A stretch of 64,000 nucleotides of DNA from Bradyrhizobium guangdongense (GCF_006483445.1 NZ_PPPT01000021.1:1-64000); one strand, 5' to 3'. Numbered from the stretch's first letter, positions 8,507 through 17,951 are shown. Translations and numbers: made by a program. Notes: generated by a model from the letters alone, not told the origin.

Positions 8507-8591
8507 GTAGCCCGGATGGAGCGCAGCGCAATCCGGGGGCGTCACAGCATTGCGCGCGTTCCCGCATTCCGCTTCGCTGCATGCGGGCTAC
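8507..8591. repeat. REP/BIME-like palindromic intergenic repeat
   Basis: The outer arms GTAGCCCG (8507-8514) and CGGGCTAC (8584-8591) are exact inverse complements. Inside, CCCGGAT...ATCCGGG (8511-8537) forms a second stem, and CCGCATTCCGCTTCGCTGCA precedes the right arm. This pattern is recognisable from memory as a common dispersed intergenic element in Bradyrhizobium and relatives. It sits between convergent genes (LysR stop 8425, esterase stop 8602). Confidence 0.75.
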
Positions 8592-8601
8592 GACAGCGGT
8601 G

Positions 8602-9549
8602 CTAATTCAACCCCTTCAGCCACGCCCCGATCTCGCTCGCTGCGACATCGGCCTGCGGCAGCAGCTTGCCCATGGTGAAGAAGCCGTGGAATTGGCCGGG
8701 GAAGTGCCTGATGGTGACGGGCACACCGGATTGCTTCAGGCGCGCGGCGTACTCGGCGCCTTCGTCGCGCAGGGGATCGGCGCCGGCGGTCAGCACATAG
8801 GCCGGGGGCAGACCGGCCAGGGTAGCGGCGCGGGCGGGCGAAGCGCGCCAGTCGTCGACGTCGGCATCGTGCCGGAGATAGTGGTCGCGGAACCAGCGGA
8901 TGACGGAGTGGGTCAGGAGCACACTGGTCTCGGGCTCGCTGTGCGAGGGATGTGTCCGCGCCAGTTCGGTGGCGGGGTAGATCAGAACCTGGCCGGCGAG
9001 GGCCGGGCCGTTGCCGTCGCGCGCGGCCAGCGCGACCACGGCAGCGAGATTGCCGCCGGCGGAGTCGCCGCCGACGCACAGGCGCCGCGCGTCGATGCCG
9101 AGCCGCGCTGCGTTTGCCGCGATCCATGCGGTGGCGGCGATGGCGTCGTCGACCGCGGCGGGAAATTTGTGCTCGGGCGCGAGACGGTAGTCGACGGAGA
9201 TCACGATCAACTCGCCCGCGTCGGCGAGCTTGCGGGCTGCGACGTCATGGCTGTCGAGATCGCCGATCACCCAGCCGCCGCCGTGCAAAAACACCAGCGC
9301 GGGCGAAAGATCGTCCTGCTTGCGCAGTTGCTTCGGCACATAGATGCGCGCCGGAATGTCGCCCTGCGACGCCGATATCGCGAGCGCCTCGACGCGCGCC
9401 AGCTCGGGCGGCTCGGGATTGGTCGCAACTCCCGAGCGGGCATAATCGGCGCGTGCCTCGGCGGCGGTCAGCGTTTCGTAGGGCGGACGGTCGGCCTTGA
9501 GGAACGCCTGGTAGACCGCAGCAGCATCGGGATCGAGAACGACGGGCAT
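8602..9549 (-). CDS. alpha/beta hydrolase, HSL-type esterase/lipase
   Basis: The product has 315 residues from the ATG at 9549. The hormone-sensitive-lipase family is shown by the oxyanion motif FLHGGGWVIGDLDSHD, the nucleophile Ser in CVGGDSAGGNLAA, the acid Asp in AGADPLRDEG and the His in GQFHGFFTM. The enzyme should hydrolyse short-chain carboxyl esters in the cytoplasm. It follows the SDR gene by 26 bases on the same strand, so the two are probably co-transcribed and may act on the same small ester/alcohol compounds. Confidence 0.88.
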   Translation of the reverse strand: MPVVLDPDAAAVYQAFLKADRPPYETLTAAEARADYARSGVATNPEPPELARVEALAISASQGDIPARIYVPKQLRKQDDLSPALVFLHGGGWVIGDLDSHDVAARKLADAGELIVISVDYRLAPEHKFPAAVDDAIAATAWIAANAARLGIDARRLCVGGDSAGGNLAAVVALAARDGNGPALAGQVLIYPATELARTHPSHSEPETSVLLTHSVIRWFRDHYLRHDADVDDWRASPARAATLAGLPPAYVLTAGADPLRDEGAEYAARLKQSGVPVTIRHFPGQFHGFFTMGKLLPQADVAASEIGAWLKGLN

Positions 9550-9575
9550 GGGGCAGACCTGTGATGCTGGAGGGC

Positions 9576-10355
9576 TCAAGAGGCGACGCGCCCGCCATCG
9601 ACCGTATAAGCCGAGCCCGTCACGTAGCTCGCTTCGTCCGAGGCCAGGAACGCGACGATGGAGGCGACCTCGGAGGGATCGCCGAGCCGGCGCGCGGGGA
9701 TGCGCTCGGCGAGCTTTTCGTTCGGGATCGGCGCCTTGCCGGCATTGCGGCCGTTGACGATCGCGCTCAGCATGCGGCTCTCGATCAGTCCGGGGCAGAC
9801 GCAATTGACGCGCACGCCGGTGCCGGAACATTCGATCGCGGCGCTCTTGGTGAGGCCGATCACCGCGTGCTTGGAGGCGCTGTAGACGGCAACCTCTGGC
9901 GTTCCGAGCAGGCCGGCGATGGAGGCGGTGTTGATGATGCTGCCCTTGTTGCGGCCGAGCATGACCGGCAGCACGTGCTTCATTCCGAGGAATACCCCGA
10001 CCACGTTGACGTCGAGCACCCGGCGAAAGCTTTCGAGCGGATAGTCGGTGATTTTGCGGATGTCGCCCTCGATCCCCGCATTGTTGTAGAACACGTCGAT
10101 CTTGCCGAAGCGGTCGACGCTGGTGCGGACATAGTCCTTCACCTCGTCCTCGCTGGTGACGTCGGCGGCGATGGCGAGCGCCTCGGCGGAAGCGGGTAGG
10201 TCGGCGATTGCGCTCTTGAGGTCGGCTTCGCGGCGATCGACCGCGACGACGCGGGCGCCGCGCGCGGCGAGCAGTTTTGCGGTGGCGCGGCCGATGAAGC
10301 CGGCGGCGCCCGTGACGACGGCAACCCGGCCGTCGAGACGAATGCGATCAGGCAT
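9576..10355 (-). CDS. SDR family NAD(P)-dependent oxidoreductase
   Basis: Starting at the ATG at 10355 (MPDRIRLDGRVAV, with an AAGGGGG ribosome site upstream) the protein has 259 residues, the classical SDR length. Diagnostic motifs are the nucleotide-binding TGAAGFIGRA, NNAGIEG, catalytic Ser in NTASIAG, YSASKHA (Tyr and Lys), and CPGLIES. The C-terminal SYVTGSAYTVDGG is typical of 3-oxoacyl-ACP reductase/glucose 1-dehydrogenase-like members. An in-frame extension to 10427 lacks family sequence. It is the first gene of a pair with the HSL esterase. The substrate is unknown. Confidence 0.88.
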   Translation of the reverse strand: MPDRIRLDGRVAVVTGAAGFIGRATAKLLAARGARVVAVDRREADLKSAIADLPASAEALAIAADVTSEDEVKDYVRTSVDRFGKIDVFYNNAGIEGDIRKITDYPLESFRRVLDVNVVGVFLGMKHVLPVMLGRNKGSIINTASIAGLLGTPEVAVYSASKHAVIGLTKSAAIECSGTGVRVNCVCPGLIESRMLSAIVNGRNAGKAPIPNEKLAERIPARRLGDPSEVASIVAFLASDEASYVTGSAYTVDGGRVAS

Positions 10356-10587
10356 GTGTCCCCCTTGATCCTGCTCCAGTTGGCCCGGAGACGCCCCGGG
10401 GTCCGTTAGCGGGCCCCTGGAGGACAACTATTCCATCAGCAGGGCGCTCTGGCCACCCGGCGGCGGTGCGGGGCAGGGTTGCCGCCCTTTCCCCGCCGTA
10501 TTCCCCGTGTTAACCGGAAGGTCTGCGAGCGGCGGTAACCCCCTGTACAATGTCCCGAAACCCGATTCGCTGTTGAAGCCGCGCGAG

Positions 10588-11595
10588 ATGTCTCGAAACC
10601 TTGTCCTGACCGGTCTTGCGGCCCTGCTCGCCGCCACAGCGATGACCATTGCTCCGCCTGCGCAGGCGCAGATCGGCACGATCTTCTCCGATCCGCCGCC
10701 GCGGCCGCCGGGTGCGATCCCCCGTGGCAATCAGCCACCCCAGGCCGCGCCTGACGACGACGAAGAGGTGCCGGAGTTGCCGCGGCAGGGCCGGCTGCTG
10801 CCGACGCGCCCGGCGCCACCGCCCTCCCAGCAGGGTGCGCTTCCCGGTGCCGTGCAGTCGCAGCCTCTGGCGCCGCCGCCGGGCACGACCGTCGTGCCCC
10901 AGAATCAGCCGCCGTCGGTTGCGGTTGCGCCGCCCAGCCCGCAAGCCGCGCCTCAGCCCGGCGCCAATCCGCTGCCGGGCCTGCCGCCGGGCCAGCGCCA
11001 GCCCAAGGGTGTACCGGGCCAGGTCCCGCAGACACCGGCGAGCCTGCAGCCGGGCGATGAGGTGGTCACCGAGCCGCCGGCGCAGAAGATCGTGAACAAG
11101 AAGGCGACCTTCTCCGGCCTCGACAAGATCACCGGTCGCATCATCAATTTCGACGAGGAGATCGGTGAGACCGTGCAGTTCGGTGCGCTGCGCGTCAAAA
11201 CCGATGCCTGCTATACGCGCCCCGCGACCGAAGCCGCCAACACCGACGCCTTCGTCGAGGTCGACGAGATCACCTTGCAGGGCGAGGTGAAGCGGATCTT
11301 CTCGGGCTGGATGTATGCGGCGAGCCCCGGCCTGCACGGCGTCGAGCATCCGATCTACGACATCTGGCTGACCGACTGTAAGGAGCCACAGACGACGATC
11401 GCCACCGCGGCGCCCGATCCGGCGGTCAAGCCACCGGCCCCACCGCCGGCGCAGAAGAAGTCCGCGCCGCCGAAGCAGACCGTGCAGCAGCAGCCGCGTC
11501 CGCCGCAGCCGCCGCCCCAGCAACAGCCGCCACCTCCGCCTCCGCCGCCTCAGCAGCAGCCGGGCCTGTTCGGCTTCCCCGGCTTCGGCCGGTAA
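10588..11595 (+). CDS. DUF2155 domain protein, exported and proline-rich
   Basis: The start at ATG 10588 gives a signal peptide (MSRNLVLTGLAALLAATAM, cleavage near AQA) and 335 residues; the upstream frame to 10507 is unlikely. Residues about 30-185 are rich in Pro, Gln and Ala. The DUF2155 core follows (DKITGRIINFDEEIGETV, DACYTRP, GWMYAASPGLHGVEHPIYD, IWLTDC), with two Cys likely to form a disulfide. A Pro/Gln tail (PPQPPPQQQPPPPPPPPQQ) ends the protein. The family is alphaproteobacterial, periplasmic and of unknown function, and is often found near aat and accBC, as here. It is convergent with aat, 18 bases apart. Confidence 0.88.
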   Translation: MSRNLVLTGLAALLAATAMTIAPPAQAQIGTIFSDPPPRPPGAIPRGNQPPQAAPDDDEEVPELPRQGRLLPTRPAPPPSQQGALPGAVQSQPLAPPPGTTVVPQNQPPSVAVAPPSPQAAPQPGANPLPGLPPGQRQPKGVPGQVPQTPASLQPGDEVVTEPPAQKIVNKKATFSGLDKITGRIINFDEEIGETVQFGALRVKTDACYTRPATEAANTDAFVEVDEITLQGEVKRIFSGWMYAASPGLHGVEHPIYDIWLTDCKEPQTTIATAAPDPAVKPPAPPPAQKKSAPPKQTVQQQPRPPQPPPQQQPPPPPPPPQQQPGLFGFPGFGR

Positions 11596-11613
11596 CCAAG
11601 ACGCTTCGCCCGA

Positions 11614-12294
11614 TTATCGTCGCGTGGCGATGATCTCGAGCGCACGTGCGCCCGATATCGGCTGGTCCGGGGGCAGGCGCAGGAAATCCGCCGCTTCGCC
11701 CGCAAGCGCCTTGTCGAGCAGGGCGGTGTAGCGCCGCCGCGAGATCTCGACCGCGCCAAAGCTCTTCAGATGCTCGGTGACATATTGCGTGTCCAGCAGC
11801 TCGAATCCGCCGGCGATCAGGCGCGCCACCAGATGCACCAGCGCGACCTTCGAGGCATCGCGCACGCGGTGAAACATGCTCTCGCCGAAGAAGGCGCGGC
11901 CGAGGCTGACCCCGTAGAGCCCGCCGACGAGATCGTCGTCCTGCCAGACCTCGACCGAGTGGCAGTGGCCGAGCGCATGCAGCCCGCCATAGAGGTCGCG
12001 GATGCGCTTGTTGATCCAGGTGTCCTCGCGCCCGGCCTGCGGCGCGGCGCAGCCGGCAATGGTCGCCTTGAACGCGGTGTTGACGGTGACGCGAAATGCG
12101 TCCGAACGCACGGTCCGCGCGAGCCGCGAGGTAATGCGAAACCCGTCGAGCGGGATGACGCCGCGCAGCTCCGGCTCGACCCAGAACAGCGTCGGGTCGT
12201 CGGCGCTCTCCGCCATCGGAAAGATACCGCAGGCGTAGGCGCGCAACAGGACGGCGGGTGTGATTTCAGACGAGGCGGAGTCGCGCGAGGTCAT
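11614..12294 (-). CDS. aat: leucyl/phenylalanyl-tRNA--protein transferase
   Basis: This 226-residue enzyme transfers Leu or Phe from aminoacyl-tRNA to N-terminal Arg/Lys of proteins, creating N-degrons for ClpS/ClpAP. Family motifs include [72 protein letters not shown], and [19 protein letters not shown]. Length matches the family. It ends the leftward aroQ-accB-accC-kinase block, 37 bases after the receiver-kinase stop. Confidence 0.95.
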   Translation of the reverse strand: MTSRDSASSEITPAVLLRAYACGIFPMAESADDPTLFWVEPELRGVIPLDGFRITSRLARTVRSDAFRVTVNTAFKATIAGCAAPQAGREDTWINKRIRDLYGGLHALGHCHSVEVWQDDDLVGGLYGVSLGRAFFGESMFHRVRDASKVALVHLVARLIAGGFELLDTQYVTEHLKSFGAVEISRRRYTALLDKALAGEAADFLRLPPDQPISGARALEIIATRR

Positions 12295-12331
12295 CCCCAG
12301 AGAATAGCAGGATCGCGGCGCGCTTGCGAGA

Positions 12332-13447
12332 TCAGCTCGCGGCGGCGTTGTTCGCCGCGCTCGACGGTGCGGTGGTGCGGCGGAACTTCAGCACGATCCG
12401 GGTGCCGGAATGCGCGCCATCGCGTTCGACGCTGGCATCGAGCTTGCTCGCCATCGCCGCGACGATGCGCTGGCCCATGCCGGTCGAGCGCGGATCGGCC
12501 TTGACGGCGTCGCCGACGCCGTCGTCGGCGATCGAGAGCAGCACTTCGTCGTCCCGCGCGATGAGCTCGACGTGAATGGGCCCGGCGCCGTCGGGGTAGG
12601 CGTACTTGACCGCGTTCATCACGAGCTCGTTGACGATGATGCCGACGGCAACGGCGCGGTCCGGATCGATCTCGACCGGCTCGGCCTTCAAGGTCAGGCG
12701 CGACATCCGGTTGCCCTCGGCGGAGCGGCGGAGATCCTCGAGCAGGGAATCCAGATACTGGTTCAGGACCACGCTCTTCAGATCCTGCGAGGTGTAGAGG
12801 CGCCGGTGCACCTGCGCGACGGCGGCGACGCGGCCCATCGCGTTGGTGAGCGCGGCCTTGACCTCGTCCTGGCCGGCGGAGCTAGCCTGCAGATGCAGGA
12901 GCGAGGCGATGATCTGCAGCGAATTGCCAACGCGGTGGTTGACCTCGCGCAACAGCAGCTCGCGCTCGGCGGCAAGCGCCGCATAGCGGTCGCGCGAGGC
13001 GTGGATCTCGGCTTCGGCCTCTTCGCGCGCCTTTTGCAGCTCGGCCTGGCGCAGCGCGCCGTCGGCTGCGACATGCAGGAGCGGGATGAAGTCGCCCTTG
13101 ACGTCCTTGACGAGATAATCGGCCGCGCCGGCCTTCAGCGCCGTCACCGCGATGTTGGAATCCTGCGAGGCCGTCACGAAGACGACCGGCGGCGCGTGCG
13201 GGATCGCCATGATCTGCTCGAGCGTCTCGAGGCCATCGAGGCCCGGCATGTACTGGTCGAGCGCCACGACGTCGATGCCGCCTTCAACGTTGCCTTGAAC
13301 GTTTCCTTGGCGGATGCGCTCGAGGCCTTCCTCGCCGCTCGAGGCAAGGATCACGTTGTAGCCGCGGCGCGTCAGGCCGCGTTCGACCAGCCGCGCGAGC
13401 GCGGCGTCGTCGTCGATATAGAGCAGCGTCGGTATGGTCTGGCTCAT
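12332..13447 (-). CDS. response regulator-histidine kinase hybrid (REC + HisKA_2)
   Basis: The product has 371 residues. The receiver domain (about 5-125) has acidic pocket YIDDD, phospho-acceptor Asp64 in ALDQYMPG and Lys114. A coiled stretch 135-165 follows. The kinase part begins with the HisKA_2 box [20 protein letters not shown] (His171) and continues to an ATPase domain ([36 protein letters not shown]). There is no membrane segment, so it is a cytosolic kinase switched by phosphorylation of its own receiver. Its start overlaps the previous gene's stop by four bases (ATGA), so translation is probably coupled. HisKA_2 kinases in alphaproteobacteria often feed the PhyR general stress response; a role here is inference. 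Confidence 0.9.
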   Translation of the reverse strand: MSQTIPTLLYIDDDAALARLVERGLTRRGYNVILASSGEEGLERIRQGNVQGNVEGGIDVVALDQYMPGLDGLETLEQIMAIPHAPPVVFVTASQDSNIAVTALKAGAADYLVKDVKGDFIPLLHVAADGALRQAELQKAREEAEAEIHASRDRYAALAAERELLLREVNHRVGNSLQIIASLLHLQASSAGQDEVKAALTNAMGRVAAVAQVHRRLYTSQDLKSVVLNQYLDSLLEDLRRSAEGNRMSRLTLKAEPVEIDPDRAVAVGIIVNELVMNAVKYAYPDGAGPIHVELIARDDEVLLSIADDGVGDAVKADPRSTGMGQRIVAAMASKLDASVERDGAHSGTRIVLKFRRTTAPSSAANNAAAS

Positions 13448-13884
13448 GTTGCGGCCGGCGGGACCTGGATCACGGAGAAGAACAGGCCGAGCTGCCGGAT
13501 GGCATTGGCAAAATTCTCGTAGTTGACGGGCTTTGTGATGTAGACGTTGCAGCCGAGCTCATAGCAGCGCTTGATCTCCTGGGAATCATCCGTCGTGGTC
13601 AGCACCACCACGGGCGAGGCCTTGAGATATTTGTTCTCCTTGATCTGCCTGAGGATGTCGATCCCACTCATGTCGGGCAAATTGAGATCGAGCAGGATGA
13701 GCAGGGCGTTGCCCTTCTGCACCAGCCCGCTGCCGTCGGCGCCGAACAGGTGCTTCATGGCGTCGGTGCCGTTGCCGAACGGCACGATCTCGTTGTTCAC
13801 GCCGGAACGGCGGATGTTGCGCTCGATCAGGCGCGCATGTCCCTCGTCGTCCTCGATCATGATGATGGTCACGGGTTGCGTCAT
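13444..13884 (-). CDS. single-domain response regulator
   Basis: The protein has 146 residues consisting of a receiver only. It shows IEDDEGHARLIERNIRRSG at the N-terminus, Asp66 in LLDLNLPDMSG, a Thr switch residue in VVVLTTTDD, and Lys in VYITKPVN. The sequence resembles the Rcp1-like receivers that pair with phytochrome- or CHASE-type kinases. It overlaps the upstream kinase gene and the downstream receiver-kinase gene by ATGA at both ends, so it is most likely the phosphate shuttle between them. Confidence 0.92.
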   Translation of the reverse strand: MTQPVTIIMIEDDEGHARLIERNIRRSGVNNEIVPFGNGTDAMKHLFGADGSGLVQKGNALLILLDLNLPDMSGIDILRQIKENKYLKASPVVVLTTTDDSQEIKRCYELGCNVYITKPVNYENFANAIRQLGLFFSVIQVPPAAT

Positions 13885-15440
13885 CGGTCTCCTGTCCGTT
13901 TGCTGGCGGTCCAGTGGATCGGCAGCGTGATGGTGAAGGTACTGCCTTGGTTGAGCTCTGACGACACGGACATAGTGCCGCCGAGGCGCCGTACCAGTGC
14001 GCGCACATGGGCAAGCCCGATGCCCTGACCCGGTCTATCCTGGGTTCCGGCGCGGCGGAACAGGTCAAAAATGCGTTGATGGTCCTTGGCATCGATGCCG
14101 CGGCCGTTGTCGGCGACCTCATAGATCGCGTAGCCGAGCTTGGTGCGGCCGCGCACCGTGATCTCGCCGGGTTCGCCGCTCTTGAGATACTTTACGGCGT
14201 TGTCGATCAGGTTGGAGAAGATCTGCTCCAGCGCCAGCCGATCGCTGGTGATATCGGGCAGTTCGCCGATGCGGATTTCGGCGTTCGCTTCCGAAGCCTG
14301 ATGGGCCACGGTGGATGCGATCGCCTCCATCAGTTCGCGCATGTCGATGCGGACAGGCTCGAACTCGCGCCGCCCTTCGCGGGTGAGGTTGAGGATCGCC
14401 GAGATCAGGCGGTCCATCTTGGCGATCGACGATTTGATGAAGCCCAGCGCCTCGGAGAAATCCTGCGAGAGCTGCTTGTCCGGCTCCTCCAGCGGGATGT
14501 CGCCGATGTCGGCAGCCGCGACTGGCGAGCCACCGGCGGGAATATGCGTGAGGCTGCCGATGCGGCGGAAGATGTCGCCGCCCATTTCCTCGAGCTCGCT
14601 GGTAAATCCCATGATGTTGACGAGCGGCGAGCGCAGGTCGTGACTGACGATATAGGCAAAACGCTGGATTTCGTCATTGGCCTCGCGCAAATCGGCGGTG
14701 CGCTCGTCGACCGTGCTCTCCAGATTGAGATTGGCGTCGCGCAGGCGTGCCTCCGCCTCGTCGCGCATCTGCGCGGACCGTCGCACCAGCAGGATCGAGA
14801 TCAGCGCGAGCACCACGACGAGGCCGGAGCCGATACCGGTCAACGAAGCCGCGAGCGTCTGGCTGCGGTCGGCATTGAGGGTGCGCTGGGCAAACAGCCG
14901 TTCTTCCTCGCGCATCATCGCTTCCGCCGTGTCGCGGATCGTGGTGGTGGTATCGCCGGCGGCAGCCTCGCGGACCAGCGCCGTCGCCTTGTCCGGCTCA
15001 TTGCGCGAGACGAAGTCCATCTCGCGCGAGAACTGCTCGAGCCGCGTGTCGACGGCAGCGCGGAGCCTCGCCATGCTGTTCCGTTGCTCCGGATTGTCTC
15101 CGATCTGCCGCGCGAGCTTGTCGAGCGCGGGCGGGATGGCTGCGACCGCCTTCTCATGGTCGGCGCGGAACTCATCGCCGCGTGTCAGGAGATAACCGCG
15201 GGCACCGCTTTCGGCACGGCGGACCTCGAGCAGCAGCGAATTCACCTGGTTCTCCACCTCGATGGTGTGGACGACCCATTTGTTGTCATCGCGGGCCTTG
15301 TTGACGAGGTAGACCGAGCCGGCGCTGATCGCGGTCAGCACCAGAAGGCCCGCCGCGAGAAGCAGGATCTGCCAAAATGCGCGCCGCCGCCTCAGATCGG
15401 GCGTTGGGGCCAACTCAGTTCGACGCTTAAGAATTTCCAC
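13881..15440 (-). CDS. CHASE3 membrane histidine kinase
   Basis: The product has 519 residues. Membrane segments lie near residues 21-46 and 197-219, flanking a periplasmic CHASE3 domain (VENQVNSLLLEVRRAESGAR, GYLLTRGDEF). A coiled coil follows (about 225-258), then HisKA with His267 in RFAYIVSHDLRSPLVNIMGF and an ATPase domain with N-box LIDNAVKYLKSGEPGE and G-boxes DNGRGIDAKD and GQGIGLAHV. There is no receiver of its own. It heads a three-gene operon with two 4-base overlaps. The operon lies between accC (87 bases upstream) and aat, a position where I do not expect signalling genes. Confidence 0.92.
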   Translation of the reverse strand: MEILKRRTELAPTPDLRRRRAFWQILLLAAGLLVLTAISAGSVYLVNKARDDNKWVVHTIEVENQVNSLLLEVRRAESGARGYLLTRGDEFRADHEKAVAAIPPALDKLARQIGDNPEQRNSMARLRAAVDTRLEQFSREMDFVSRNEPDKATALVREAAAGDTTTTIRDTAEAMMREEERLFAQRTLNADRSQTLAASLTGIGSGLVVVLALISILLVRRSAQMRDEAEARLRDANLNLESTVDERTADLREANDEIQRFAYIVSHDLRSPLVNIMGFTSELEEMGGDIFRRIGSLTHIPAGGSPVAAADIGDIPLEEPDKQLSQDFSEALGFIKSSIAKMDRLISAILNLTREGRREFEPVRIDMRELMEAIASTVAHQASEANAEIRIGELPDITSDRLALEQIFSNLIDNAVKYLKSGEPGEITVRGRTKLGYAIYEVADNGRGIDAKDHQRIFDLFRRAGTQDRPGQGIGLAHVRALVRRLGGTMSVSSELNQGSTFTITLPIHWTASKRTGDR

Positions 15441-15527
15441 TCCCCCGAGCGCACGAAACGACCGACAACGCCGCTGACGGCGTTGGGTTCCATGGGGGCG
15501 GGGAACTTTTCGAGCGCGTTGCCGGAC

Positions 15528-16877
15528 TTAGTTGCCGGATTTGCCGGCCAGATACTGTTCCAGCCAGTGGATGTGGTAGTCGCCGTTGATGATGTCGTCC
15601 TCGCGCACCAGCGCGCGGAACAGCGGCAGCGTGGTCTCGATGCCATCGACCACCATCTCGTCCAGCGCGCGGCGCAGCCGCATCAGGCATTCGGCACGTG
15701 TCTTGCCGTGCACGATCAGCTTGCCGACGAGGGAATCGTAATAGGGTGGGATCGTGTAGCCCTGATAGACGGCGGAATCGATCCGGACGCCGAGCCCGCC
15801 GGGCGGGTGATATTGCAGAATCCGGCCGGGCGAAGGCCGGAAGGTTTGCGGGTTCTCCGCGTTGATGCGGCACTCGATCGCGTGGCCGATGATCGCGATA
15901 TCCTGCTGCCTGGCCGGCAGATCGCCGCCCGCAGCGATGCGGATCTGCTCCAGCACGAGATCGATGTCGGTGATGCTCTCGGTGACGGGATGCTCGACCT
16001 GGATGCGGGTGTTCATCTCGATGAAGTAGAACTCGCCGTCCTCGTAGAGGAATTCGATGGTGCCGACGCCGAGATATTTCATCTCGCGCATCGCTTTCGC
16101 GCAGGTCTCGCCGATCTTGGAGCGCGCGGCTGCCGAGAGGACGGGTGAGGGGCCTTCTTCCCAGACCTTCTGGTGGCGGCGCTGCAGCGAGCAGTCGCGT
16201 TCGCCGAGATGGATCGCGCCGCCGCGGCCGTCACCGAGAATCTGGATTTCGATGTGGCGGGGCTTCTGCAGGTACTTTTCCAGGTAGACGGAGGCGTCGC
16301 CGAACGCGGACTTGGCCTCGTTGGCGGCGGTCGATAGCGCCAATTGCAGGTCGGCCTCGCTCTGGGCGACCTTCATGCCGCGGCCGCCGCCGCCGGCGGC
16401 AGCCTTCACCAGGACGGGAAAGCCGATCTCTCTTGCGATCGCCATCGCATCGTCCTCGGGGCCGACGCCGCCGTCGGAGCCGGGCACCACGGGGATGCCG
16501 AGCCGCTTGGCGGTCTTCTTGGCCTCGATCTTGTCGCCCATCAGGCGAATGTGCTCGGCCTTGGGGCCGATGAAATGCAGATTGTGCTCGCCGAGGATTT
16601 CGGCGAAGCGCGCGTTCTCCGACAGGAAGCCGTAGCCGGGATGCACGGCGTCGGCGCCGGTAATCTCGCAGGCGGCCAGCAGCGCGGGAACGTTGAGGTA
16701 GCTGTCCTTCGACGGTGGCGGTCCGATGCACACGCTCTCGTCCGACAGGCGCACATGCATGGCGTCGGCGTCGGCGGTGGAATGCACGGCGACGGTCGCA
16801 ATCCCGAGCTCCTTGCAGGCCCGCAGGATGCGAAGGGCGATCTCGCCGCGATTGGCTATGAGGATCTTGTCGAACAT
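15528..16877 (-). CDS. accC: acetyl-CoA carboxylase biotin carboxylase subunit
   Basis: The 449-residue biotin carboxylase does the ATP- and bicarbonate-dependent carboxylation of biotin on AccB, the first half-reaction of malonyl-CoA synthesis. Clear motifs are MFDKILIANRGEIALRI, AVHPGYGFLSENARF, the ATP-grasp glycine loop KAAAGGGGRGMK, EMNTRIQVEHPVTE and CRINAEN. Length matches the family. It follows accB by 81 bases that are filled by an inverted repeat. Confidence 0.97.
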   Translation of the reverse strand: MFDKILIANRGEIALRILRACKELGIATVAVHSTADADAMHVRLSDESVCIGPPPSKDSYLNVPALLAACEITGADAVHPGYGFLSENARFAEILGEHNLHFIGPKAEHIRLMGDKIEAKKTAKRLGIPVVPGSDGGVGPEDDAMAIAREIGFPVLVKAAAGGGGRGMKVAQSEADLQLALSTAANEAKSAFGDASVYLEKYLQKPRHIEIQILGDGRGGAIHLGERDCSLQRRHQKVWEEGPSPVLSAAARSKIGETCAKAMREMKYLGVGTIEFLYEDGEFYFIEMNTRIQVEHPVTESITDIDLVLEQIRIAAGGDLPARQQDIAIIGHAIECRINAENPQTFRPSPGRILQYHPPGGLGVRIDSAVYQGYTIPPYYDSLVGKLIVHGKTRAECLMRLRRALDEMVVDGIETTLPLFRALVREDDIINGDYHIHWLEQYLAGKSGN

Positions 16878-16889
16878 GATGTCCTGTCG

Positions 16890-16958
16890 CGAATGGCGAG
16901 TGGCGAATAGCGAGTAGGGAACGGATAGGCCATTCGCTATTCGCTACTCCCCATTCGC
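16890..16958. repeat. inverted repeat between accB and accC
   Basis: The left arm has GAATGGCGAGTGGCGAATAG followed by CGAGTAG (16891-16917). The right arm CATTCGCTATTCGCTACTCC followed by CCATTCGCC (16931-16959) is largely its inverse complement. The element consists of repeated AATGGCGA / CGAATAGCGAG words, a type I recognise as dispersed in Bradyrhizobium genomes. It lies inside the acc operon and would form a long hairpin in the mRNA. Confidence 0.7.
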
Positions 16959-17447
16959 CTACTCAATGATCACCAGAGCTTCGCCGAACTCGACCGGCTG
17001 GCCGTCCTCGACCAGGATCTGGGTCACGGTGCCGGCACGGGTCGAGGGGATCTGGTTCATCGTCTTCATGGCTTCGATGATCAGCAGCGTCTGGCCGACC
17101 GTGACCTTGGAGCCGACCTCGATGAACGGCTTTGCGCCGGGCTCGGGCGCCCAATAGGCGGTGCCGACCATCGGTGAGGTCAATGCACCCGGATGCTTCG
17201 ACATGTCGGCCGGCGCCGCGGCCGCCGACGCGGAGGCGACGAGGGGCATTGCGGCCGCCGTTGCGACCGGCATGGGCATCGTCGCGGCGACGCTGATATT
17301 GCGGGCGACACGCAGGCGCAGGCCTGCGCGCTCGATCTCGATCTCGGTGAGGCTCGTCTCATCGAGCAGCAGCGCGAGCTCGCGAATGAGCGCGGAGTCG
17401 TCGCTGGAAAATTTTGCGGCTGATTTTTCGTCTGGCTGGCGCGCCAT
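16959..17447 (-). CDS. accB: biotin carboxyl carrier protein of acetyl-CoA carboxylase
   Basis: The product has 162 residues. An N-terminal helical part ([20 protein letters not shown]) leads through an Ala/Pro/Met-rich linker (about 50-90) to the biotinyl domain. There the acceptor Lys128 lies in the classical [11 protein letters not shown] motif, after [18 protein letters not shown]. It carries carboxybiotin between AccC and the carboxyltransferase. It sits 36 bases downstream of aroQ and upstream of accC, the usual alphaproteobacterial order. Confidence 0.97.
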   Translation of the reverse strand: MARQPDEKSAAKFSSDDSALIRELALLLDETSLTEIEIERAGLRLRVARNISVAATMPMPVATAAAMPLVASASAAAAPADMSKHPGALTSPMVGTAYWAPEPGAKPFIEVGSKVTVGQTLLIIEAMKTMNQIPSTRAGTVTQILVEDGQPVEFGEALVIIE

Positions 17448-17483
17448 GATCTCTAATCCGAACCTTCTGTTGAAAGGGGGGCG

Positions 17484-17951
17484 TCAGGCTTTGGCCTTGA
17501 CGCCGATTTTGGCGGCAAGACCCTGGATGGCGAGGCGGTAACCCTCGATGCCGAAGCCGGCCAGCGACGCGAAGGCGGCGCGGGCGGTGTAGGAGTGGTG
17601 ACGAAAACTCTCGCGGGCGTGGATGTTGGTGACGTGCACCTCCACGGTCGGAATCTGCACCGCCATCAGGGCGTCATGCAGCGCGATCGAGGTGTGCGAA
17701 TAGCCGCCGGCATTGATGATGATGCCGCGCATCTTCCGTGCATGCGCCTCGTGGATGAAGTCGATCAGCTCGCCCTCGCGGTTGGACTGCCGGCAATCGG
17801 CCTTGAGGCCGAACTGGGCCGCGGTCGCGCGGCACAGCGCCTCGACGTCGGCCAGCGTGGCATGGCCGTATTTCTCCGGTTCGCGCGTCCCCAACATGTT
17901 GAGGTTCGGCCCGTTGAGAACGAGGATCGTGTCGGTCGCTGCTTCAGCCAT
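17484..17951 (-). CDS. aroQ: type II 3-dehydroquinate dehydratase
   Basis: From the ATG at 17951 the protein has 155 residues, as expected for the dodecameric type II enzyme that converts 3-dehydroquinate to 3-dehydroshikimate in aromatic amino-acid synthesis. Motifs: [20 protein letters not shown] with catalytic Tyr28, [33 protein letters not shown], and [18 protein letters not shown]. An in-frame extension to 18203 has no family sequence. It leads the aroQ-accB-accC block. Confidence 0.96.
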   Translation of the reverse strand: MAEAATDTILVLNGPNLNMLGTREPEKYGHATLADVEALCRATAAQFGLKADCRQSNREGELIDFIHEAHARKMRGIIINAGGYSHTSIALHDALMAVQIPTVEVHVTNIHARESFRHHSYTARAAFASLAGFGIEGYRLAIQGLAAKIGVKAKA

